Shown here one piece after another: positions 53,548-60,947 of a DNA stretch of 64,000 nucleotides. The DNA lies in the NCBI RefSeq assembly GCF_002261225.1, contig NZ_NEVM01000001.1:434001-498000 (forward strand), read 5' to 3'. Source of the DNA: Bordetella genomosp. 10. GTDB taxonomy: Bacteria; Pseudomonadota; Gammaproteobacteria; Burkholderiales; Burkholderiaceae_B. Each line of letters starts with the position of its first letter. The stretch's first letter is position 1. The position numbers and the translations under genes are program-made. The notes under the pieces were generated by a model, which saw nothing but the letters and a program-made list of their open reading frames with translations, was not told the DNA's origin and did not search any database.

Positions 53548-54159
53548 ATGGCGAACGTCGCTCTCATTGGCGCATCCGGCAATGCCGGTGCGCGCATCCT
53601 CAAGGAACTGTCCGACCGTGGCCACAGCGTCACCGCGATCGCCCGCAACCCCGAGAAGATCGCCGATCTGCCCAAGGTCACGGCCAGGCGCGGCGACGTC
53701 GATGACAAGGAAGGCCTGGCCGCGCTGCTGCGCGGCCACGACGCGGTGATCAGCTCGGTGCGTTTCAGCGCCAGCGATCCGCGCGTGCTGATCGATGCCG
53801 TGCGCGCGTCCGGCGTCCGGCGCTACCTGGTGGTGGGCGGGGCCGCCAGCCTGGAGATCGCGCCGGGCAAGCGCCTGCTGGACCAGCCCGATTTCCCGCA
53901 GGCCTACAAGGTCGAGGCGACCAAGGGCGCGGAATTCCTCGATCTGCTCAAGGGCGTGCAGGACCTGGACTGGACCTTTTTGTCGCCCTCGGCCATGTTC
54001 ATGCCCGGCGAACGCACCGGCAAGTTCCGTCTGGGCACCGACCAGTTGCTGACCGGCGAGCATGGCTCGAGCATCAGCTTCGAGGACTACGCGGTCGCCC
54101 TGGTCGACGAACTGGAGAAGCCGGCGCACGTGCGCCGGCGCTTCACGGTCGGGTATTGA
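53548..54159 (+). CDS. NAD(P)-binding oxidoreductase (SDR-like, YwnB type)
   Basis: 203 residues, a single Rossmann domain. Cofactor motif LIGASGNAG (6-14), IARNPEKIADL, and VRRYLVVGGAASLEI. No Ser-Tyr-Lys triad is seen, as usual for these atypical short-chain proteins that reduce flavins or quinones. CTGGAG lies before the ATG. It stands alone between selU and the GlcG/HbpS-type gene. Confidence 0.88.
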   Translation: MANVALIGASGNAGARILKELSDRGHSVTAIARNPEKIADLPKVTARRGDVDDKEGLAALLRGHDAVISSVRFSASDPRVLIDAVRASGVRRYLVVGGAASLEIAPGKRLLDQPDFPQAYKVEATKGAEFLDLLKGVQDLDWTFLSPSAMFMPGERTGKFRLGTDQLLTGEHGSSISFEDYAVALVDELEKPAHVRRRFTVGY

Positions 54160-54243
54160 AGCTGCGGATTCCAAGCCGGGAGGGTGAGGCCGGAGGTTGA
54201 AGCCGAATTTCCGGCTGCGATCCCCGGCCGCGATTCCTGGCCG

Positions 54244-54729
54244 CTACTGCAACGCCGCCACGCCCGCCTGGGCGATTTCCTCGTCGTGCTGGGGCGTGTC
54301 GGCCGAGACGCCGATGGCGCCGACCACCTGGCCGTCGACGGTCAGCGGCAGCCCGCCGCGCATCAGCACGAAGCCGCGCGCGGTCGCCGCGGCGGGCCGC
54401 TTGCCGTTGATGGCGTCTTCCAGCGCGCCGCTGGGACGGCGAAAGAGCGCCGCGGTGCGCGCCTTGCCCGGCGCCAGTTCGACGCCGGCCGGCACCGCCG
54501 CGTTGTCCATGCGCAGCAGCAGGATGGGCTGCCCGGCGGCATCGGCCACCGCGATGACGCAAGGCCAGCCCGAGGCCTGCGCCTTGGCCTGGGCGGCGGC
54601 CAGCACGTGTTGCGCGGCGGCCAGGTTGAGGACGGGCTGCGTGGGAAGGCGGGGCGGCGCGGCCTGGACCGAGGCGGCGAGGCCCAGTCCGAGGGCGAGG
54701 GCGGCGGTAAAGCGGGTGATGCGTTTCAT
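54244..54729 (-). CDS. GlcG/HbpS-family secreted protein
   Basis: 161 residues from ATG 54729 (MKRITRFTAALALGLGLAASVQAAPPRLPTQ) with AGGAG upstream. A signal peptide ends after VQA, so it is periplasmic. The GlcG/HbpS domain shows ALAAAQAKAQASGWPCVIAVADAAGQPILLLRMDNA, KARTAALFRRPS, GGLPLTVDGQVVGAIGVSADTPQHDEEIAQAG. Family members bind haem or small ligands or are found in glycolate loci. Divergent from the LysR gene at 54830 with a perfect palindrome between. Confidence 0.88.
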   Translation of the reverse strand: MKRITRFTAALALGLGLAASVQAAPPRLPTQPVLNLAAAQHVLAAAQAKAQASGWPCVIAVADAAGQPILLLRMDNAAVPAGVELAPGKARTAALFRRPSGALEDAINGKRPAAATARGFVLMRGGLPLTVDGQVVGAIGVSADTPQHDEEIAQAGVAALQ

Positions 54730-54790
54730 TTCAGACTCCTGATGCTGCGAAAAACGAGGCTCCATTTCAGCATCGGGTAAATTCGTGTTC

Positions 54791-54815
54791 AATAAAGAAG
54801 ACTGGCTTCTTTATT
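54791..54815. promoter_or_regulatory. Perfect 10-base-arm palindrome between the GlcG/HbpS-type and LysR genes
   Basis: AATAAAGAAG (54791-54800) and CTTCTTTATT (54806-54815) are exact inverted repeats around ACTGG. It lies 15 bases before the LysR start and 62 before the divergent gene start. That is a standard location for the LysR protein to bind and control both genes. Confidence 0.6.
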
Positions 54816-54829
54816 TAGAAAAACCGAAT

Positions 54830-55717
54830 ATGGAAATTCGCCACCTGCGCGCTTTCGCGGTCGTCGCGCGCGAACTGCATTTCGCCCGCGCCGCCGAACT
54901 GCTGGGCGTCTCCGCGCCGACGCTGACCGTGCAGATCCAGGAACTGGAGCGCGCCGTGCAGGCGCGGCTGCTGCAACGGACCAAGCGATCCGTGGCCTTG
55001 ACCGCCGCCGGCGTCGCGTTTCTCGCGGAAAGCGAGGCGGTGCTGGCGCGATTCGACCGCGCTGTCGACGTGGGCCGCAGGGCGGGACGGGGCGAGGTGG
55101 GGGCGATCGCGCTGGGCTACGTGGGATCCGCCGCCTATTCTGGCGTCCTGCAGGAGCAGACGCGGCGCTTCCTGGCGCGCTGGCCGGAGGTGGAGATCCG
55201 CGCGCGCGAGCTGCCGATGGACGAATTGCCCAGCTTGCTGGAGGACGGCAAGGTGGACGTCGCCTTCGTGCGCACGCCCGTCAACCTGCCGGCCAGCCTG
55301 TCCAGCCGGGTGCTGGCCAGGGACCGCTTCTGCCTGGCGCTGCCGCGCGACCATGCCTTGGCGCGCGGCGACGGGCCCGTGGCCGCCCGCGCGCTGGCGG
55401 GCGAGTCCTTCGTGGTGCCGGAACAGGGCTCCGGCTTGCAGGAGGTGGCCCGGCGTGGGCGCTTCACGCCCCGCATCAGCGCGGTGCCGGGGTCCTTGCT
55501 GGCGGTGTTGACGCAGGTCTCGGTCGGCGCCAGCGTGGCCGTGGTGCCCAGCGTGCTGCGGCGGGTGATCGCGCTGCCGCACGTGGCGTACCGGGACATC
55601 GCGGGCGCCGTCATTCCCTCGCAGGTGGCGGCGATCTACCGGCGCCATGAGCGCGCGCCGGGCGTGCGGCGCTTCGTCGCGCAGATCCTGGAAACGCCCG
55701 AGCCCAAGCCGCGGTGA
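54830..55717 (+). CDS. LysR-family transcriptional regulator
   Basis: 295 residues from ATG 54830 (MEIRHLRAFAVVARELHFARAAELLGVSAPTLTVQIQELERAVQARLLQRTKRSV). The upstream in-frame codons from 54785 cover the palindrome and are regarded as leader. Effector domain from about 90 (GEVGAIALGYVGSAAYSGVLQEQTRRFLARWPEVEIR). Divergent from the GlcG/HbpS-type gene, which is its likely target. Confidence 0.92.
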   Translation: MEIRHLRAFAVVARELHFARAAELLGVSAPTLTVQIQELERAVQARLLQRTKRSVALTAAGVAFLAESEAVLARFDRAVDVGRRAGRGEVGAIALGYVGSAAYSGVLQEQTRRFLARWPEVEIRARELPMDELPSLLEDGKVDVAFVRTPVNLPASLSSRVLARDRFCLALPRDHALARGDGPVAARALAGESFVVPEQGSGLQEVARRGRFTPRISAVPGSLLAVLTQVSVGASVAVVPSVLRRVIALPHVAYRDIAGAVIPSQVAAIYRRHERAPGVRRFVAQILETPEPKPR

Positions 55718-55774
55718 CGCCGTTGCGGCGGCCGGCCTCGGCAGGGCCCAGGCCCCCGGTTTTCCCTGAATACC

Positions 55775-56317
55775 CTAGGCCCGCGGGAGCAGGCTGATCT
55801 CCAGTTTGCTCTTGCCGGACGACAGCTTGCCGGCAAGCTGCTTCATCTTCGCTTCCGTCAGCCCGTGCTCGTCAACGCCCGGCGTCACGCTCAGGTTGCC
55901 GCTGTCGATGGGGCCGCGGATGACGACGGTCATGAGCACTTCGCCATCGGCGCGCAGGGTCACGCTCCTGCCCACGTTGCTGCCGGTCAGTTCGGCCAGG
56001 GCCTTGCGCGATTCCGGCGCCAGGCGGATATCCAGCACGGACTGCTCGCCGGGGTTGTCCTGGCGCAGTTCGGCGTGGTCGACGGTCAGCACCAACGGCG
56101 CCGAGGACAACTGGGCCACCCTGGCCGCGTCGCCGGACTTCGCCCGGGACGGATGTTTCGCCGACAGCAGCGGCGGCAGGTCGGTGGGCGCGTCGGGGGA
56201 GGCCTGGAAGGCCTGGGCCGCGGGCAGGACGCCCACCGCGCCGGCGATCAACGCCGCCAGGAGGAAACGTCCGGATACGCCGGGGATGCCTTGCCGGCCC
56301 TTGCTGGTCGCATGCAT
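55775..56317 (-). CDS. Secreted protein with SecD P1-head-like domain
   Basis: 180 residues from ATG 56317 (MHATSKGRQGIPGVSGRFLLAALIAGAVGVLPAAQAFQ). The N-terminus is a signal peptide or anchor. From about residue 85 (VLTVDHAELRQD) the sequence follows the first periplasmic head of SecD: DIRLAPESRKALAELTGSNVGRSVTLRADGEVLMTVVIRGPIDSGNLSVTPGVDEHGLTEAKMKQLAGKLSSGKSKLEISLLP. There are no membrane helices after the start, so it is not a translocase. It may be a free periplasmic protein of unknown role. Confidence 0.75.
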   Translation of the reverse strand: MHATSKGRQGIPGVSGRFLLAALIAGAVGVLPAAQAFQASPDAPTDLPPLLSAKHPSRAKSGDAARVAQLSSAPLVLTVDHAELRQDNPGEQSVLDIRLAPESRKALAELTGSNVGRSVTLRADGEVLMTVVIRGPIDSGNLSVTPGVDEHGLTEAKMKQLAGKLSSGKSKLEISLLPRA

Positions 56318-56458
56318 GGGTAAGGACCTCGTAGATAGTGGGACTTGCCGCATTCTACGGGCTGGCGCCCCTATCCCGGGTAACGATAGGCAATGGGTTT
56401 TTCCCAAATCGCTGTCGGGAGGCGCCATCGCTTTTTACGCGCGGCGCTCGCGCCCCCC

Positions 56459-56486
56459 GAGGCGCCCCCGCCTGGCGCCTCTTTTT
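56459..56486 (+). terminator. Strong terminator-like hairpin, plus-strand T-run
   Basis: GAGGCGCC (56459-56466) and GGCGCCTC (56474-56481) make a perfect 8-base stem with a 7-base loop, followed by TTTTT (56482-56486) on the plus strand. Both flanking genes are on the minus strand, so it would stop antisense or read-through transcription from the LysR gene and not the genes beside it. The hairpin alone may still stabilise the 3' end of the minus-strand message. Confidence 0.6.
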
Positions 56487-56487
56487 G

Positions 56488-57927
56488 CTATTTCATGTAC
56501 AGCTTGCGCAGGGTCCGCACGTCCTTCACCTCCTCGATGCGCCATAGGGCATCGAGCAGCTTCAGGGCCCGTTTCCTGCCCAGCACGGGCGCCAGCAGGT
56601 CGATGGCCTTTTCGTTCTCCTCTTGGGGCGTCAACGGGTTCTCGAAGCTGCCCTTGGCGGCCATGGTCTGGCCGCGCAGGACGCGACCGTCCTTGAGATG
56701 CACTTCCATGACGCAGCGCCAGCGCCGCTGCACGTCGGTCAGCGAGGGGTCTCCCACGGCATGGACCCGGGCGCGGAGACGCAGGACGCGCGGGTCCTTC
56801 ATGCGATCGAAATCGTGGGCGGATTCGAAGGTCAGCTTGCGGTCCAGCAGCATGACGGCCAGCAGGTGCTGCACCGAAATGTCGGGCATGGGGCGGTTGT
56901 CGACGATCTCCAATTCCTTGTCCGGCATATTGGCGATGACCTTCTCCACGTCCCCGGCGCCGAAGCCGTGTTCGGCCATCAGGTCGTTGAGCACGTGCAT
57001 GGGACCCTGGATGGGACCGCCGATGGGCCAGCGCTTGATGGACGCGCGCAGCATCTCGTAATTCTTGCCGAGGCCGCGCGCGAGGTCCTCGCGGTCGAAG
57101 GCCTCGGGCGCGAACGTGTGGAAGAAGTCGCGCTCGCCGGAGAAGATGTCCTCCACGCCGGTCCAGCCGCTGGCCGCCATCATGGCCGCCTGCAAGCCGT
57201 TGTGCGCCGGCATGCCGCCCATCGCATAGGCTTTCTCGATGTGCTCGGGGTCGCGGAACATGGTGTAGAGCCCCGCCGTCTGCTGGCCCGTGTAGGACAG
57301 CATGTAGCGCACCTGTAGCGGCGTGAGGTCCAGCAGCGCGCCCGCCGCCGCGGCCGCGCCGAACAACTGCCCCGTGGCGCCGGCGTGATGGCCGGACCGC
57401 AGATAGGGCATGGGCTTGAGCGTGAGCAGCATGCGCGCGCAGACGTCGTAGCCCAGCACGATGGCGCGCAGGAATGTTTCGCCGCTCAGGCGGCCGCGCT
57501 CGGCGATGGCCAGCGCCGCCGGGACCACGCTGGTGCCCGGGTGGGTCAGCGAGGGCGGATGCGTGTCGTCGGTTTCGTCGGCGTGGCCGAACATGCCGTT
57601 GGCCAGTGCCGCGTTCTGCGCCGTGGTGACGATGCGCGTGCCGATCACGCCCGCTTCCTCGCGGCCGCCCAGCGGCTTCACGTACTCGATGGCCTTCCTG
57701 CCCGGCAGCAGGCGCGAGCCGGAGATCATGGCCGCGAAGGTGTCGACCAGGTGCAGGCGCGCGCGCTCGGCGACCTCGCGCGGCACGGCGCGCCCGGCGG
57801 CGCGGGCGACGTACCGGCTCAGCTTGCGCATGACGGGAGAGACGCCGGCGGCCGTCTCCGCCGTTTCCTTGCCCTTTTTCCTGCCGCCGTCCTTGTCCTT
57901 CTGCTTGTCCATCTGTTTCTTCTGCAT
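56488..57927 (-). CDS. MmgE/PrpD-family protein (2-methylcitrate dehydratase-like)
   Basis: 479 residues from ATG 57927. The first 30 residues (MQKKQMDKQKDKDGGRKKGK...) are Lys/Asp-rich and not typical. The family part begins near VMRKLSRYVARAAGRAVPREVAERARLHLVDTFAAMISG, so a downstream start is possible. Family motifs are GHADETDDTHPPSLTHPGTSVVPAALAIAE, GHHAGATGQLFGAAAAAGALL and PAHNGLQAAMMAASGWTG. These enzymes dehydrate or isomerise 2-methylcitrate-like tricarboxylates. The last gene of a three-gene operon that also holds a Bug receptor and a second MmgE/PrpD gene. Confidence 0.9.
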   Translation of the reverse strand: MQKKQMDKQKDKDGGRKKGKETAETAAGVSPVMRKLSRYVARAAGRAVPREVAERARLHLVDTFAAMISGSRLLPGRKAIEYVKPLGGREEAGVIGTRIVTTAQNAALANGMFGHADETDDTHPPSLTHPGTSVVPAALAIAERGRLSGETFLRAIVLGYDVCARMLLTLKPMPYLRSGHHAGATGQLFGAAAAAGALLDLTPLQVRYMLSYTGQQTAGLYTMFRDPEHIEKAYAMGGMPAHNGLQAAMMAASGWTGVEDIFSGERDFFHTFAPEAFDREDLARGLGKNYEMLRASIKRWPIGGPIQGPMHVLNDLMAEHGFGAGDVEKVIANMPDKELEIVDNRPMPDISVQHLLAVMLLDRKLTFESAHDFDRMKDPRVLRLRARVHAVGDPSLTDVQRRWRCVMEVHLKDGRVLRGQTMAAKGSFENPLTPQEENEKAIDLLAPVLGRKRALKLLDALWRIEEVKDVRTLRKLYMK

Positions 57928-57962
57928 TTTTCCCGGGTCCTGTGGCTGGGGTGCGCGCGGCG

Positions 57963-59057
57963 TCAGTCCGCGTGGATGTTCATCTTGTGGATAAGATCGG
58001 CCCAGGTGGCCGATTCGGTCTTGATCAGGTCGGCGAACTCGCTCGGCGTGTCGATGCTCAGTTCCAGGCCCTGCTTGGCCATGGCGTCGCGCACCTCGGG
58101 CAGTTGCACGACTTTCTGCGCGGCCGCCGCCAGCTTGTCGACGATGGGCGCGGGCGTGCCCTTGGGCACCAGGAGGCCGTACCAGGAAGTCACGTTGAAA
58201 CCCCGCAGCCCGAGCTGGTCCAGCGTGGGCAGGTCCGGCGCCACCTCGGAGCGCTTCAGCCCGGTCACCGCTAGGGCGCGCAGCTTGCCTTCCTTCACGT
58301 GCGGCATGACCGCGGCCACGCTGCCGAACATCAACTGGGCCTGGCCGCCCAGCAGTCCCATGGTGGCCGGGCCGCCGCCCTTGTAGGGGATGTGGGTGAT
58401 GTCGGTGCCGGTGCGCGCCTTGAACAGCTCGCCCGCCAGGTGCAGCGGGCTGCCGGGTCCGCTGGACGAATAGTTGAGCTGCCCGGGCTTGGATTTCGCC
58501 AGGTTGATGAGGTCCTGCACGCTGTGCACCGGCAGGTTGGGGTTTACCACCAGCACGTATTCGGCGGAAGCCAGCAAGGTGACCGGCATGAAGTCGCGCT
58601 GCACGTCGAAGGGCAGGTTGCGGTACAGCGATGGATTCATGGTCAGCGCGGTGTTGAATCCCATCAGCACCGTATAGCCGTCGGGATCGGACTTGGCCAC
58701 GATGTCGGTGGCGATGTTGCCCGCCGCGCCGCCCCGGTTGTCGACGACGATGGGCTCGCCCAGCAGCGCGCCCAGCTTGGGCGCCATGATGCGGGCCAGC
58801 GTGTCGGTGCCCCCGCCCGGCGGGAAGGGCAGCACCAGGCGGATGGGACGCGTGGGCCATTTGGACGGGTCTTCGGCGGCATGGACGGGCGCGGCGCCCA
58901 GCGCGGCGATGGCGGCGGCCATGGTTGCCGTGACCGCCATCGCCGCGGCGTTTTTCAGGGCGGCGAAAAGCGGCCGCGCCGGGGTGCTAGCGGTCCGTTC
59001 CGGCTGCATGCATGCGCGGCGCGCCGGCTGGCGCATCGCGGGAGTCAGGGATTGCAT
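57963..59057 (-). CDS. Bug/TctC-family periplasmic receptor
   Basis: 364 residues from ATG 59057 (MQSLTPAMRQPARRACMQPER), chosen for the AAGGAGACC site upstream. The signal region is long: a basic 40-residue leader, then ALKNAAAMAVTATMAAAIAALGAAPVHAA. The mature part begins WPTRPIRLVLPFPPGGGTDTLARIMAPKLGALLGEPIVVDNRGGAAGNIA and includes YSSSGPGSPLHLAGELF and HIPYKGGGPATMGLLGGQ. Flanked by two MmgE/PrpD genes, so it probably binds a tricarboxylate. Confidence 0.92.
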   Translation of the reverse strand: MQSLTPAMRQPARRACMQPERTASTPARPLFAALKNAAAMAVTATMAAAIAALGAAPVHAAEDPSKWPTRPIRLVLPFPPGGGTDTLARIMAPKLGALLGEPIVVDNRGGAAGNIATDIVAKSDPDGYTVLMGFNTALTMNPSLYRNLPFDVQRDFMPVTLLASAEYVLVVNPNLPVHSVQDLINLAKSKPGQLNYSSSGPGSPLHLAGELFKARTGTDITHIPYKGGGPATMGLLGGQAQLMFGSVAAVMPHVKEGKLRALAVTGLKRSEVAPDLPTLDQLGLRGFNVTSWYGLLVPKGTPAPIVDKLAAAAQKVVQLPEVRDAMAKQGLELSIDTPSEFADLIKTESATWADLIHKMNIHAD

Positions 59058-59163
59058 GATGGTCTCCTTGTCTTTCTTCCGCATCCGGCCTGGATCGCCG
59101 CCGAATGCTGCGCGGGGACAGGCCGTCGCGGCGCAAGCGGCCGTTTCCCGCCGGCGGCGGCGC

Positions 59164-60579
59164 TCAGGCGCCGGCCGCCGTCAGTTCCCGGGTGATGTCG
59201 CGCACGTCGGCGACATCCTCCAGCCGGCGGACCAGCGCGATGGCGCGTTCCGCCTTGTCCATCGGCCAGCGGCTGAATTCGGCGCATTCGCGGAACTTGT
59301 CGGCCACCTCGTCCTCGGACATGGGGTCGTCCTTGTTGCCCTTGCCGGCGTCGACGCGTTCGCCGTAGCGGCGGCCATCCCGCATTTCGATCTCGACGTA
59401 GGACGTGACGATGGTGTGCCGCTCGCGCGCGGCTTCCTCCGGCGTGAACGTGGTGTATTCGACCTTGGCGATGGTGTCCTGCACGTCGGGCCGCATGACG
59501 TGCGCGTCATGGAACTGGTTCAGGCCGCATTTGCGTTCCAGGAGCAGGGCCGCCAGGCAGAATTCGAGGCTGAACTTGGCTTGCAGCTCGGTCCTGGGCT
59601 GGTGGTGCAGCAGGGTGTGGTGAATGTTCTGGCTGGTCTTCACCCGTATCCGCGCCACGTCGCGCGGCTGGATATCGTACCGCCGGACCAGTTCCAGCAT
59701 CTTGGTCATGGCCGGATGGCCGAGGCTGCCGGTGGGGAAGGCCTTCAGCCAGATGCCCCGCTCGACGAAGGACCACGGACGTCCCAGCTTGTCCACCAGG
59801 CGGGCGGCTTCGTAGCCCCCGCCCAGCGCCTGGAAGAAGCCGCGCTTGGCCTCGAGGATGATGGGGGACGCGGTGAAGCCGCGTTGTTGCAGGTCGGCGG
59901 AGACGATGCCGGCCTCGGCCGAGCGGCCGGCATGGAAGGGCTTCACCGACGTGCCGAAGTTTTCCTGCAGGCCGCCGGCCTGGCTGGCGGCGATGCCCAG
60001 CGTGGCGGCGACGGCGTCGGCGTCCATGCCGTACAACCGGGCCACGGCGGCGGCCGCGCCCAGCATGCCGCAGGTGGCGGTGGCATGGAACCCGTGCAGG
60101 ATGTGATTGACGTGTGTGGCGTCAAACAGGCGGCACGCCACTTCGACGCCCACCTGGTACGCCAGCAGCAGCTCGCGGCCGCTGGCGCCGCGGGCCTCGC
60201 CGGCCGCGAGCACGGCCGACAGCACCGGCGCGGTGGGATGCACGCCCTGGTAGCGGCCGGTCTCGGCTTGCAGGGTGTCGTCGTAGTCGTCCGCGTGCAT
60301 CGCCGTGCCATTGGCGAGCGCGGCGAAACGCGGCGCCATTCTGTAGGCCGTGCCGAGCACGGTGGCCGGACCGGGACAACCCAGGTCATGGAGATAATCC
60401 GCCAGGATCCGGCCCGGCGCGGAGATGGCGCCGGGCAGCGCCACGCCCAAGGCATCGAGGATGGCTTTCTTGCCTAGCTGCTGCACCTCCGCGGGAATGT
60501 CGCGCTCCTGCGTGTCCACCACGAACGCCGCCACGTGGCGGGTCAGCGGAGGAACGCCGGCGGGGCCGGTCGTCGTCAT
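59164..60579 (-). CDS. MmgE/PrpD-family protein
   Basis: 471 residues from ATG 60579 (MTTTGPAGVPPLTRHVAAFVVDTQERDIPAEVQQLGKKAILDALGVAL). Family motifs are HADDYDDTLQAETGRYQGVHPTAPVLSAVLAAGEARG, GFHATATCGMLGAAAAVARLYG, SVKPFHAGRSAEAGIVSADLQQRG and WLKAFPTGSLGHPAM. It differs clearly from the other MmgE/PrpD gene in this operon (HPTAPVL in place of HPGTSVV), so the two may act on successive or stereoisomeric substrates. First gene of the operon. Longer frames upstream cover the palindromes and are rejected. Confidence 0.91.
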   Translation of the reverse strand: MTTTGPAGVPPLTRHVAAFVVDTQERDIPAEVQQLGKKAILDALGVALPGAISAPGRILADYLHDLGCPGPATVLGTAYRMAPRFAALANGTAMHADDYDDTLQAETGRYQGVHPTAPVLSAVLAAGEARGASGRELLLAYQVGVEVACRLFDATHVNHILHGFHATATCGMLGAAAAVARLYGMDADAVAATLGIAASQAGGLQENFGTSVKPFHAGRSAEAGIVSADLQQRGFTASPIILEAKRGFFQALGGGYEAARLVDKLGRPWSFVERGIWLKAFPTGSLGHPAMTKMLELVRRYDIQPRDVARIRVKTSQNIHHTLLHHQPRTELQAKFSLEFCLAALLLERKCGLNQFHDAHVMRPDVQDTIAKVEYTTFTPEEAARERHTIVTSYVEIEMRDGRRYGERVDAGKGNKDDPMSEDEVADKFRECAEFSRWPMDKAERAIALVRRLEDVADVRDITRELTAAGA

Positions 60580-60947
60580 GCTCGGTCTCCTGGTTCTTGT
60601 CCGCGCCGTTGGGGGAGGCGGCGCCGGCGCTTGGTCTTGGTATGCGCGAAGAATGAAGAACGGCGACAACCGTGTAAAGTGCAAAAATTCGCTGGATTGA
60701 TGCGTCTGATGCATCAAGTTGTCCAACGCGAAATCATGCGGCGCAGCAGTCAATTTGTCCCTTAAATGGGACAAAAGGCGCCGACCCGCGCGCTGCCTTG
60801 GATGGGCGGGAGACGCGCCGGTTGCGGCATTGCGGCGGGGAAGGCTCGATGGCCCGCGGCCGCGTGCTCGATGGCGATGCGATGTCTATCCGATCTGGAT
60901 TCGATTTGGATTCGATCTCGATCCGACGGCCCCTTCCGCCGCGCCGC
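60580..60947. promoter_or_regulatory. Promoter region with two perfect palindromes
   Basis: A 368-base gap between the MmgE/PrpD operon start and the end of the efflux channel gene. It contains TTGATGC (60697-60703) and GCATCAA (60711-60717) with a 7-base spacer. It also contains TTTGTCCC (60754-60761) and GGGACAAA (60768-60775) with a 6-base spacer. Both are exact inverted repeats and lie 118-196 bases upstream of the MmgE/PrpD start, where operators for a dimeric regulator would be expected. The stretch 60880-60930 holds repeated GATT(C/T)GAT-like bases. No gene seen. Confidence 0.5.
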
